A stretch of DNA of 64,000 nucleotides, taken from assembly GCA_963576725.1 (NCBI GenBank), contig OY755240.1:95390316-95454315 (forward strand). The letters run 5' to 3'. The position numbers and the translations under genes are program-made. The notes under the pieces were generated by a model, which did no database searches, was not told where the DNA came from, and saw only the letters and a list, made by a program, of their open reading frames with translations. This document shows, piece by piece, positions 55,801 to 64,000 of this stretch (position 1 is the stretch's first letter; each line of letters starts with the position of its first letter). The stretch is from Azorinus chamasolen. Its lineage: Eukaryota; Mollusca; Bivalvia; Cardiida; Solecurtidae.

Positions 55801-58800
55801 TACCTTTGGGATAGTTACAGGCAACACAATATCAAGCTCATGTGGGACATCAGGCACATTGCTGTTGTTACAAGTGAGAGGTAAAACCTTGCAGTGAATG
55901 TTGCCGACGTACTCAGACAGGTCTCTCTGCCTGCATTTGTCCTTCACCTGAATCATAATTTCCTGCTTGGCTGTATCCATATACGCGTAAAATGATATCA
56001 TCACCTGCAACCGATTAGAAACATGTTTTGACATTGAACACTTTGATTATTTTCATTGATACACAGAGTAGAATCTGTCTTAAACGACCATCAAAAACAG
56101 GTCAACTGTGGATCTTTATTACATGTGGTGGCTTAATGCAGGTCGAAAGTAATGCAGAAAGCTCTTATAGTAGCCATCTGTATTATTTATGTTCTGTTTT
56201 AGCAACAATCTCCGTTTTAAGATTCCTTTGTCCAATCAATACAAGGTATCTTAAAGGTTCAACTGTAATATTAAAAAGTTATTGCATAACAAGGTGTGTT
56301 TGTGAAACATTATGCCCTCGAGCTTTGACCCTGAAGGATGACCTTGACCTTTGACCAATGGACCAGGGGGTGAACGCGACACATCGTTTTTGTGTGGTGA
56401 ACATTTGTGCCAGATTATTTTGAAATCCATTCACAGATAAAAAAAAAAGTTATAGAAGGGACGCGAAATTTGGGACGGACGGACAGTTGGAAGGACAGGC
56501 GGACGGATGGACGGACGGACGGACAATGCGATTGATATATGCCCGCCGTTGGGGGCATGCAAATAATATCAAAATGACATTGGTACTTGGCTGAATCAAG
56601 TATTTACTCAATCAAGGAAACATTAAGTATTGGTGAACGTTTGAAATTATTGTTAGTCAATAGTCAGTACTCATTTTCAAACCGGGACGCCGTACTGTAG
56701 GAGCCGTCTGATCAGGGTCTGCTCTGTTTGTTTATAGAATAAAAAAAATTCTACTTTGGGAAAAAAATCCATGTGTTAATGTGCCGTTTCAAAATATTGA
56801 TGATATCAGCACTTTCTTGCATGAGGTAAAGGATTAAACGTTTACTCCGCAAATATCCATGTAAGAAGTAATCATGAATTATCAATTAGATCTGTTTAAC
56901 CCTTCGCTTGCTATTCACGTCAATATACCTACCTGTAAATAGTGAAGACCCAGATGAGACAGCTCCTCCAGGAGCTGTCTCATCAGGGTCTGCACTATTT
57001 ACAAGTCGATTGTGCAACCAGTGCACTCCACAGCAGTGATTGCACAGCGAAATACTTGTACACAGTGAAGATATATGTAATTATACGACAGGGCATGGGT
57101 AAAGAAGGAGAAATGTATTTTAAAATTCAGCAAGCGAAGGGTTAACCCTTTCCTCCATAAATACACATTTCTACGCCTCTGTAAAAATCACCAATTGAAA
57201 CCATTGTGATAAATAGAGCATTTGCTCCTATAGGAGCGAATGTTCTATTTATCACAATGGTTTCAAACTACAAAATTCAAAAACTTCCCTTTTCTCTAGT
57301 TAATGCTCCTTTTCGGTAGGTTTATTCAAAGTGGTTGGATTTTAAAATAGCCTATGAGGTAATGGGGTAAATGGAAGGAAATGCTGTCCATGGTAGCAAC
57401 TGTAGGATCAGATTAATCATAAGCAATAAGAAAAGACTCTGATCAAACGACTCAATGGTCTAGGTCTAGTGTGTTTGCAACTACATCTCTGGCATGTCAA
57501 CATTAACCCTTTCCCTCATATTGACGACTTTTGACGACTCTGTAGAAGTCACTTTGTGAAACCATTGTGGTAAATAGAGCATTTGCTCCTATAGGAGCAA
57601 ATGCTCTATTTATCACAATTGTTTCAAACTACAAAATTCTAAAAAAAATATCATTTTCTCTAGTTAATGCTCCTTTTCGGTAGATTTATTCAAAGAGGTT
57701 GTATCTAAAAATAGCCTATGGGGGAATTGGTTAAACAGCTTGTTTGCATGCTTAATAAATGTGTTGTCTGCTACGATTATACAAGTCGACTTGTCTTCCA
57801 TTTTAATCAACAATAAGGTCAGAGTGTCCGATTGTTATGATTATCAAACGCAGGTACTCGGTGTTTTATCTAGATTTTAGCTGTTTCTACATGTCATCAG
57901 GAATTACACCGACGGTAAGAAAAAAGTTAAAAGCCCAAGGACTTGCCAGTTTGTTGTCTTCTGCAGTCGTTTCAATGTTGCCTGAGCAGTAAACCTGAAG
58001 TTTCTGGCCATCAGCTAAGTAGAACTCGCGACTGGTGTCTGGACCTAACAAATGTGACAGACACACAGAAATGAATGCTATTGAATTGATGAACTGACAA
58101 GCACCAATGAAATACCTAGATACAAAAAGATACAAGATAAAACATTTTATTTAAAGTCTGTATGTCATATTACCTAAGCATTACAGTAGACCGTGTCTTA
58201 AAAGACCTTAGTTTGATTGGACATAGGAATATTAACCCTTTCGGCGCCAAATTTCTAATTGTCGTCTGCAATCCAAGTTTGTTTAATCATTTAGTAAAAT
58301 AAGGAAATGAGATAAATAAATGCAAATTTCAAAGGAATAAAGCACATATATAGAACTAGAGATTGGGACAAATAGTGAAGTCCCTGATCAGACGCCGCCT
58401 TGAAAAGGCGGCGTCTGATCTGGGATTGCACTATTTGTCGTGGTGGATTTACGCGACTGTGGCGGTGAAAGGGTTAATAAGATCGTGGTTGCTTAATGCA
58501 TGGCAAAAGTGATGCAGAAAGTTCCTATATATGAGCTTTCTGCATTACGTTTACCCTGCATTAAGCTACCACCTGGCTTACAGTCCCTTAATTAGACCCC
58601 TTTTTAATGGTAGCTTAAGACAGGTTCTATGGAAATTATAGTATGTTATATTAATACAGTAAAACCTCTCTATTACGGCCACTAAATCAAATCAAGTATT
58701 TTGGTGTAAAGGCAGGTGGTTTCTTGAAGCAAGATAAAAGTAAAACAGAACGCTCCTATAGGAGCGTTCTGTTTTACTTTCACCTTGCTTTAAGCAGCCC

Positions 58801-61800
58801 CCTGCCCTAATATACCGACTAATTAACACAATTTAGAAACCGTTATAGCGAGGTTTTACTGTAATAGAGTATATTACATTATATTAGATCTTAATTATAA
58901 TATAATCATATCATATTAATCATATTAGCTTTGTCTAATGCTGTTGTTGCTTTCTTCAAAGGAATAAAGTCGAGGAGCTGCCACAACGTTGGTGTATTTT
59001 GTCGATATTGTTGTCTTCGTTGTGTGCATTGCGCAAATACATTAACATTATGTCACAGTAGCTTAACCTTTCCGTTTTCCGAGTTGTTCATTTAAAACCT
59101 GGTAAGGAACAATTCCTCTATCGTGCATTCCTTTAAAGGGGAAGTCCAAACATTCGACGCGTTTTAAAAGTACCTAAATATACGAAACCCATTTGTTTAT
59201 ATGCTGAAAAGTAGTATATCCCAAGAAAACCTATTAAGTAAACGTTGAATATGGCAAAACATCCATCTGTTTGATATCGACGATCCCGATTTTTTACCCG
59301 ATGTTTCAGTTTTATTCGGGTTGCGTTTTAGTTTCGCATCTGTTCGCACTTTTCGAGTCTCTCCGACCACTTCCGAGAAAAGCTGTGTAAACAATGGAGG
59401 GATCGGGTGATCATCGACAATACGCGGAGAATTTGAACGGAACAGGCCAATAATACTTTGTTGTAGAACAAAACTTATAGACATTGATGAATCGGTTTAT
59501 TTTGTATCACTGGGGCATTTCGATATTAGTTCAAATTGACAATCTTGGGCATATTTCGATATAAGTTCAAATTGACAATCTTCATAATGATGATTGGGTA
59601 TAACAAATACCAAGTTTTATGATATTATTGAAAATGTGCGTTCATTGTAGCCTACCTTTAAAACTGATTTGCGATTAAAAACAAAAACCAGCTTTGACAC
59701 CCGCTTGCTGCGTTACAGTCGTCTAACTCATAGATAGACGCAGAGTGAGTTTAGGTATTCAGTTCCAAGGTCTCAGGTGTTTATCTTATCTTAAATTCCT
59801 CTCGTTAATACAGAGTAGAACCTATACTTACCGGTCGTTCCTTTATTAAAAATTGGAGTGTTAAAAAGTAGGTGGTTGCTTAATGCAGGACAAAAGTAAT
59901 GCGGTAAGCTCCAATAACAGTTTTCTCTATTACTTTTTTGACCTGCATTAAGCTACCATCTGCCTTACGCACCCGTAATAACCCTCTTTTGGATGGCCGC
60001 TTAAGACAGGTTCTACTGTATATAAATACAGTTGGGGCTATAACGTCTATCGCAATATTCATTTTGATATATTTTACAATTGTACATATACAGTAGAACC
60101 CGGCTTAACCATTTCCCTTATGTAAACTCATTTTGACGCATCTGCAAACAGAGTAGACCCAGATCAGACGGTTCCTATAGGAGCTGTCTGATCAGGATCT
60201 ACTCTGTTTGCTTATGGTGTAATATAGATCTGATTATACAGCCTCTTCCTGGGCCAAAATGTCATGTGTCCATAAGCCATTATAAAAATAATCTTATTAA
60301 TATTCATGACGTCATTATGTCCTTTAAGAATAATCATCAGGGAAAGGGTCAATCGACTTTGAATTAATTGAATGCAGAGATCTTAACAAGCAGGCGGTTA
60401 TATAACCCTTTCCCTCATATAAGCACATATAAACAAGCAGGTGGTTATATAACTCTTTCCCTCATATAAACGCATATAAACAAGCAGGTGGTTATATAAC
60501 CCTTTCCCTCATATAAACGCATATAAACAAGCAGGTGGTTATATAACTCTTTCCCTCATATAAACGCATATAAACAAGCAGGTGGTTATATAACTCTTTC
60601 CCTCATATAAACACATATAAACAAGCAGGTGGTTATATAACTCTTTCCCTCATATAAACACATATAAACAAGCAGGTGGTTATATAACCCTTTCCCTCAT
60701 ATAAACGCATATAAACAAGCAGGTGGTTATATAACTCTTTCCCTCATATAAACACATATAAACAAGCAGGTGGTTATATAACCCTTTCCCTCATATAAAC
60801 GCATATAAACAAGCAGGTGGTTATATAACCATTTCCCTCATATAAACACATATAAACAAGCAGGTGGTTATATAACCCTTTCCCTCATATAAACGCATAT
60901 AAACAAGCAGGTGGTTATATAACTCTTTCCCTCATATAAACACATATAAACAAGCAGGTGGTTATATAACCCTTTCCCTCATATAAACGCATATAAACAA
61001 GCAGGTGGTTATATAACTCTTTCCCTCATATAAAAGCCTTTACACCCATTTACAGAGTTTGATACATATGTGTCTTTACTTTCTAAAATGGCTACAATGC
61101 TCCGCCTTCCTTTTTTCATTATAACTATTTTGATCATGAATATTCAGTAAGTATTGAAATTTGAAATAAATATAGAACAGGGAAAGGGTTAAAATGAATG
61201 ATTTTTTGTTTTGATAATAAAACGTTAAGCATGCAACCTGCTGTATATCCCAAATTCTTCAGTTCTCTAAGTCGCTCGTTCACGTTTTCTCGTCTCAAAC
61301 ACTGAACCATGATATGCTCTGGCTTCTGTTCCTGCTGTTTGACGATCATGCGGACCACGCTTTTGCTCATGCAGTCATACAAGTCAGCGGTCAGTCTTGT
61401 CACCTCCTCTTTAGATGTGTCTGAAGGAACCTCCAATTCCATAACACTACAAACAGTAAGTAATGTTGTCAGTTCAGTTAAGTTTAATGCCAATAACTGT
61501 TGGCAACAGCTCGCAACCATTTGCGTCTAAACGGTTCATTTTGGACCATTCAGGTGACAAAGGTGACAAAGGTGACGAACGTAATGAATAGTCATGTCAG
61601 ACATAATGATATCATGAATATTTATTAGCTGAATTTAATAATGGTAAATGAACACACTCAGTATATTTTGGTCATGATAGAATCTGTAGAATCAGATCTA
61701 TATCATTCCAAAAGGGAACAGAGAAACCCTGATCACACGGCTTGTACATGAGCGGTCTGATAAGGGTGTTCTCTGCTTGAAAAGGCGTGCAAATATGCCT

Positions 61801-63509
61801 CTGACGTCATGTAAAGGGTTTATTGGACACACCTTTTGTCTAGAGGAATAAAATCAGAGTTTCAGTAAACTCTCGATAATTTGAAATTTAAGTATAGAAG
61901 AATTTAGACTGTTTTAGGCAGGTGTTTGCTTAATGCAGGGTGAAAGTCATACAGAAAGCGCCTTAACCCTTTCCCTACCAATGCCGGAACTGTGATTACC
62001 TATGCAAACAGTTTGGATCCAGATGAGACGCCGAGTAACTCGGCGTCTCATCAGGATCCAAACTGTGTGTTACTGTTACTATGTTTTTGAAACAAAAATG
62101 AAGAAAATCAAAAGAATGAACATTTGTAGCAGACGACAAAGTTAGCAGACGACAGAGTTTGGCAGCGAAAGGGTTAATGCTTGTCCTTTGCATCGTGGCC
62201 TGATTCGGCTTGGCACAGTTACTTGGCGTCTCATCAGGAGGTGGAAATTGTAGTAACACAGAGTTTAACACGTCATGTTCACAGTATCACAATCATTAAA
62301 GAATGAGAAGCTACTTTAATTAAGAGCGGAATGCATTAGGCGATAAAATGATGTTCTTACCTATAATGAGTTTTCAGGGCTGGGAGACTTATGCTCAGGT
62401 CGTTGCCCCTACCTTTCAATTCGACATCAGCAACCTGCCATGCTGTGTTGTTGGTCCTGAAAAGCTGGTATGACTTGCCTCGTATGGATCTTTGATCTGG
62501 CAAAAGTTAATCATAAAAGAAATGGCATCAGTACATATTTATTCCACAAAACTTATTGGGTTTGAGGGAGGGTGCTTACCTGGAGAGGGTGTTTCGCAAT
62601 AAATTATCAGCCTAGGTACTTCATATCATGTAAACAGTGATAACTAACAAACTGTTGTATAGCCAAACAGTGAAGACCCTGGTCAGATAACACAGATGTT
62701 GCAAATGTATGTTGCATGGATTTACATGGTACAGTAAAACCTCTCTATAACGGCCACTAAATTACATCAAGTATTTTGTGTTAAAGGCAGATGGCTGCTT
62801 AAAGCAAGGTGAAAGTAAAAAAGAACGCTCCTATAGGAGCATTCTGTTTTACTTTCACCTTGCTTTAAGCAGCCACCTGCTCGAAATGCCAACTAATTAA
62901 TACAATTTAGCGACCGTTATAGAGAGGTTCTATTGTATATGAAGTCCTAATATGATTATGATCCCCTTCCAATTTGATAAAATCTGTTCAATATAGTTCA
63001 TGGTTTCCTTTGTCTTTTTATGCCCCCAAAGGCGGGCATATAGTAATCGCATTGTCCGTCCTTCCGTCCGTCTGTCCTTCCATCCGTCCCAAATTTCGTG
63101 TCCCTTCTATTACTTTTTTTTATCTGTGAATAGATTTCAAAATAACCTGGTCCAAATGTTCACCACACAAAGACAATGTGTCGCGTTCAACTCCCTGATC
63201 CATGGATCAAAGGTCAGTGTCACGGGTACAATTTTGAGAGCATTTGTCATGTAACTGTGACAGCTCTTGTTTATGTCAAAGTTAATATAATTGTTTCTGT
63301 ACTCGAGATGAAAGGAAATAGTATTTATCTTAGATAGTAGGAGACCTACTGGGTACAGAGTTAGAATACTTCAGCAAATCTATCTCAACATCTTTTGCAG
63401 GAGGTACATGGCAAGCCAAATTGACGACTGGTCCTGTAGAAATGATTGTTCCAATAAAGTCACTGCCTTTCTCTATAGTTGACAAGATCTCATCTGGAAC
63501 AGGCTTCAC
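52626..63509 (-). CDS. Multi-exon gene with two death-fold-like domains (3' part; 5' end outside the window)
   Basis: Eight minus-strand exons join in frame: 63509-63350, 62496-62361, 61446-61238, 58044-57908, 56004-55804, 54062-53981, 53394-53152 and 52855-52626. All introns are GT-AG and the phases are 1,2,1,0,0,1,1. The total is 1398 nt, i.e. 465 residues and a TAA. Residues about 1-100 look like beta-sandwich segments (FIGTIISTGPVVNLACHV; GKSYQLFRTNNTAWQVADV), possibly ZU5/UPA-like. Residues 100-281 contain VVRMIVKQQEQKPEHIMVQ, RLRELKNLGYTAG, then GQKLQVYCSGNI and ISFYAYM. Residues about 308-389 (DWVSVLSEMIG..LEDWMKTT) and 390-465 (LSDGAIQEIGEKV..VSLLRAW) resemble tandem death-fold modules. 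Such folds act as adaptors in apoptosis or innate immune signalling in the cytoplasm. UNC5-like or PIDD-like relatives are possible. The protein name is not certain; the exon structure is well supported. Confidence 0.75.
53152..53394 (-). CDS. Death-fold gene, exon g: first death-fold-like module
   Basis: Acceptor CATTATACAG; donor AAAG-GTAAAT. It encodes DWVSVLSEMIGKSKMQTLHN, ADSNDQNLCRIMLEDWMKTT, and FGLYALGHECKDLVEYHK. The helical pattern with a conserved W and 'LEDWM' matches death-type domains. The longer ORF reaching 53620 extends into the upstream intron. Confidence 0.75.
53981..54062 (-). CDS. Death-fold gene, exon f (82 bp linker)
   Basis: Acceptor CTAAAAGTAG; donor GAAG-GTGAGT. It encodes VPVEDGALLDKIVLILVTS..ASEG. 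It is short, but its phases (0 in, 1 out) fit both neighbours exactly. Confidence 0.65.
54270..55200. repeat. Degenerate pearl-like tandem repeats in an intron
   Basis: Phrases such as GAAATCTTAACTCAAGG.T.TGAGGATAT.TCATC.GG.CAAAT (54628, 54861, 55020) and ACAAAGTAGTATG.GACA (54594, 54733, 54811) recur. The 55150-55195 end has CGGACAAAAATCCGACC..GACGAACGGACG. Confidence 0.5.
55201..55803. other. Intron sequence with a CA-rich tract
   Basis: A (CACA)n-rich tract with a GCGCGCGC run lies at 55438-55533. Nothing else is recognised. Confidence 0.5.
55804..56004 (-). CDS. Death-fold gene, exon e
   Basis: Acceptor ATCGGTTGCAG; donor AAG-GTATAG. It encodes VMISFYAYMDTAKQEIMIQV..ELDIVLPVTIPK, phase 0 at both ends. 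It is beta-rich with paired cysteines. Confidence 0.75.
56060..56190. mobile_element. Pogo-like MITE, left part
   Basis: TACACAGAGTAGAATCTGTCTTAAACGACC and GTGGCTTAATGCAGGTCGAAAGTAATGCAGAAAGCTC match the left half of the elements at 59809 and 58182. The right TIR is not found. Confidence 0.5.
56288..56560 (-). repeat. Short HINE-like element (antisense)
   Basis: On the minus strand it begins with GCATGCCCCCAACGGCGGGCATAT and a (TCCG)n tract, then AAATTTCGCGTCCCTTCTA, and ends in ...CTTGTT at 56288. It pairs with 63018-63271. It contains GGTCAAAGGTCAAGGTCAT, again DR1-like and ERR-like. Confidence 0.65.
56896..57145. mobile_element. TTAA hairpin MITE with perfect 17-bp ends
   Basis: TTAACCCTTCGCTTGCT at 56896-56912 is the exact inverse of 57129-57145. 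The core is a near-perfect hairpin (56937-57003, GTAAATAGTGAAGACCCAGA arm, CTCCTCCAGGAG-type centre). The terminal TTAA is shared with the next MITE. TTAA ends with CCC...GGG are the hallmark of piggyBac-type elements; that assignment is inferred. Confidence 0.8.
57142..57370. mobile_element. TTAA hairpin MITE, second core type
   Basis: Left end TTAACCCTTTCCTCC; right end weak (AATGGGGTAA). The hairpin is at 57197-57264 with the arm GAAACCATTGTGATAAATAG and centre CTCCTATAGGAG. It abuts the previous copy over one TTAA. Confidence 0.7.
57503..57734. mobile_element. TTAA hairpin MITE, second core type
   Basis: TTAA at 57503-57506 and 57731-57734 and a hairpin at 57558-57625 with nearly perfect arms. 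The body (CTAGTTAATGCTCCTTTTCGG) is shared with 57142-57370 and 63678-63863. Confidence 0.75.
57908..58044 (-). CDS. Death-fold gene, exon d
   Basis: Acceptor CATTTGTTAG; donor GGT-GTAATT (weak but in the right phase). It encodes PDTSREFYLADGQKLQVYC..PWAFNFFLTVG. Confidence 0.7.
58182..58632. mobile_element. Pogo-like MITE, interrupted by a TTAA MITE
   Basis: Left TIR TACAGTAGACCGTGTCTTAA and right TIR TTAAGACAGGTTCTA are inverted. The internal foldback (GCTTAATGCATGGCAAAAGTG / GCATTAAGC) lies at 58494-58570. Positions 58232-58477 are a complete TTAA MITE nested inside. Confidence 0.65.
58232..58477. mobile_element. TTAA hairpin MITE, third core type
   Basis: TTAA-CCCTTTCGGC at 58232 and GCGGTGAAAGGG-TTAA at 58477 flank a hairpin at 58369-58437 with centre GCCGCCTTGAAAAGGCGGC. 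Confidence 0.75.
58655..58863. mobile_element. Pogo-like MITE with long foldback
   Basis: TIRs TACAGTAAAACCTCTCTAT and ATAGCGAGGTTTTACTGTA with TA edges. The core foldback is centred on CGCTCCTATAGGAGCG near 58755. It is closely related to 62730-62937. Confidence 0.75.
59160..59483. repeat. Dispersed ~305-bp repeat, copy 2
   Basis: It matches 36322-36626 over its full length with scattered changes and one small insertion (TTTCAGTTTTATTCGGG). It lies in an intron here. Confidence 0.7.
59809..60020. mobile_element. Pogo-like MITE, second subtype
   Basis: TACAGAGTAGAACCTATACTTA and TTAAGACAGGTTCTACTGTA are the ends. The internal foldback GCTTAATGCAGGACAAAAGT / ..GACCTGCATTAAGC spans 59877-59954. 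Confidence 0.7.
60105..60352. mobile_element. TTAA hairpin MITE, first core type (well preserved)
   Basis: TTAACCATTTCCC at 60105 and GGGAAAGGGTCAA at 60352 enclose a hairpin at 60144-60211 (GCAAACAGAGTAGACCCAGA arm, TTCCTATAGGAG centre). It is inserted just after a pogo-type left TIR (60090-60104). Confidence 0.8.
60388..61035 (+). repeat. 47-bp satellite, 14 copies, in an intron
   Basis: Monomers start at 60388 and every 47 bp to 60999 with no indels. Each reads AAGCAGGTGGTTATATAA, then C(C/T)CTTTCCCTCATATAA, then ACRCATATAAAC. From copy 7 to 13 variants alternate (CCC..CGC then TCT or CCA..CAC), giving a 94-bp higher-order pattern. Confidence 0.95.
61011..61192. mobile_element. TTAA hairpin MITE remnant fused to the satellite
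   Basis: The last satellite copy supplies the left end (CTCTTTCCCTCATATAA). The body AAAATGGCTACAATGCTCC and the right end GGGAAAGGGTTAA (61180-61192) follow. The hairpin core is gone. Confidence 0.65.
61238..61446 (-). CDS. Death-fold gene, exon c
   Basis: Acceptor CTGTTTGTAG; donor GCAG-GTTGCA. It encodes VMELEVPSDTSKEEVTR..CLRRENVNERLRELKNLGYTA. It is predicted helical with charged ends. The longer ORF around it reads into the introns. Confidence 0.8.
61714..61780. mobile_element. TTAA MITE hairpin core, degraded
   Basis: GGGAACAGAGAAACCCTGATCACACGG pairs with CGGTCTGATAAGGGTGTTCTCTGC. The termini are not identifiable. Confidence 0.5.
61964..62177. mobile_element. TTAA hairpin MITE, fourth core type
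   Basis: TTAA-CCCTTTCCC at 61964 and GCGAAAGGG-TTAA at 62177. The core hairpin at 62004-62069 (GTTTGGATCCAGATGAGACG arm, centre CCGAGTAACTCGG) is nearly perfect. It is inserted in a pogo-type MITE fragment (GTTTGCTTAATGCAGGGTGAAAG). Confidence 0.8.
62361..62496 (-). CDS. Death-fold gene, exon b
   Basis: Acceptor TTTTGCCAG; donor AG-GTAAGA. It encodes QRSIRGKSYQLFRTNN..DLSISLPALKTHY and leaves phase 2. Confidence 0.75.
62730..62937. mobile_element. Pogo-like MITE with long foldback
   Basis: TACAGTAAAACCTCTCTATAACGG and its inverse near 62915-62937. The core GAACGCTCCTATAGGAGCATTC lies near 62832. Confidence 0.75.
63018..63271 (+). repeat. Short HINE-like element
   Basis: Head TTATGCCCCCAAAGGCGGGCATATAG, (TCCG/TCTG)n at 63056-63089, a single core copy, and tail GTGACAGCTCTTGTTT. 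It is the sense partner of 56288-56560. Confidence 0.7.
63350..63509 (-). CDS. Death-fold gene, exon a (first in window)
   Basis: Acceptor ACGCTTTAG before 63509; donor A-GTAGGT at 63350/63349. It encodes VKPVPDEILSTIEKG..VVNLACHVPPAKDVEIDL and leaves phase 1. The splice to the next exon makes an Asn codon. Confidence 0.7.
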
Positions 63510-63677
63510 CTAAAGCGTAATTAACAGCATACAAAGTCCTTATCTCGCTGTAAAAAATTGTCCTTCAAATCTCATCTGATCTCATTAAGTATTTCATTTG
63601 TATCCCATCAGGTATACAAAGAAATGGTTTTAGAACAACATGGGCACAGCTCCGAAATAATTCGTGAATGGCCTGCT

Positions 63678-63863
63678 TTAGCCCAATCCCTCCCGCTGAC
63701 GCCTCTGTAAATGTGACTTTTTGAAACCATTGTGATAAATAGAGTATTAGCTCCAGCGAAGCAAATGCTCTATTTATCACAACTACCCAATTCTAATGCT
63801 TCTTTTCGGTAGATTTATTCAAAGAGGTTGGGTCTAAAAATAGTCCAGGAGGGAATGGGTTAA
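63678..63863. mobile_element. TTAA hairpin MITE, second core type, diverged
   Basis: Right end GGGAATGGG-TTAA at 63863; left end TTAGCCCAATCCCTCCC. The hairpin is at 63723-63782. It sits upstream of exon a, presumably in the next intron. Confidence 0.65.
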
Positions 63864-64000
63864 ACGACCTTGAGGTTCATTTCTATTCCTCAGGTATCTA
63901 CTATTATACTGTGAACAGTTGAATACTGGGTCATTAATGTTTGTCCTTCGTGTCGTCGCCTGATTCGTCTTTGCAAACAGTGAAAACAACAGCATGTAAA

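Noticed and set aside
60388..61035. Regular 47-bp repeats as a CRISPR-like array
   Set aside because: The copies are directly adjacent with no unique spacers, and the genome is animal; it is a satellite.

Overview
This is nuclear DNA from an animal, most likely a marine bivalve or related mollusc. The evidence is a multi-exon gene with GT-AG introns, low coding density, AT-rich spacers, 2A-bearing CR1-like retrotransposons, many Penelope-like elements (PLEs), and pearl/HINE-like repeats made of a hairpin, a TCCG-type microsatellite and tandem monomers of about 145-160 bp. There is no rRNA, no CRISPR array and no operon structure, and I recognised no tRNA. The species is an inference; I could not run a search.

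Only two host genes are well supported. (1) A single-coding-exon beta-1,3-galactosyltransferase-like gene (GT31 family) lies at 37595-38683 on the + strand. (2) The 3' part of a multi-exon gene with two death-fold-like domains lies on the - strand from 63509 down to 52626. I assembled eight exons; all phases agree and they give 465 codons plus a stop. Its 5' end is outside the window. Weaker exon candidates are an AT-hook-rich terminal exon (1824-2095), a small exon at 513-590 and a Cys-rich first-exon candidate (39085-39293).

Layout. 1-3.5 kb: PLE 3' tails, hairpin MITEs and the AT-hook exon. 3.5-10 kb: one PLE copy split by a 309-bp direct-repeat element and by a nearly complete CR1-like retrotransposon with a 2A-like motif, PHD finger, endonuclease and reverse transcriptase (RT). 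10-23 kb: PLE copies of two families (called A and B here), pearl-like tandem repeats, a decayed DDE transposase, a SINE-like insertion and a 369-bp tandem repeat. 23.4-26.4 kb: two large pearl-like arrays; the first carries perfect nuclear-receptor response elements in nearly every 145-bp monomer. 26-37 kb: mostly AT-rich sequence with PLE tails, a (TG)n/(TGCG)n tract and a foldback element. 37.6-38.7 kb: the GT31 gene. 39.3-45.9 kb: a decayed 2A-bearing CR1-like element interrupted by the best PLE copy. 46-52 kb: PLE copies, direct-repeat elements and a pearl-like element split by a PLE. 52.6-64 kb: the death-fold gene, whose introns hold many hairpin MITEs and a 14-copy, 47-bp satellite.

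The strongest unusual signals are: the nuclear-receptor-site array (23.4-25.1 kb); a hairpin MITE family with TTAA/CCCTTT ends but several unrelated palindromic cores; a satellite whose monomer is the junction of two MITE families; a PLE group with no visible GIY-YIG domain and a conserved hairpin in its 3' tail; and the repeated insertion of PLEs into tandem repeats.
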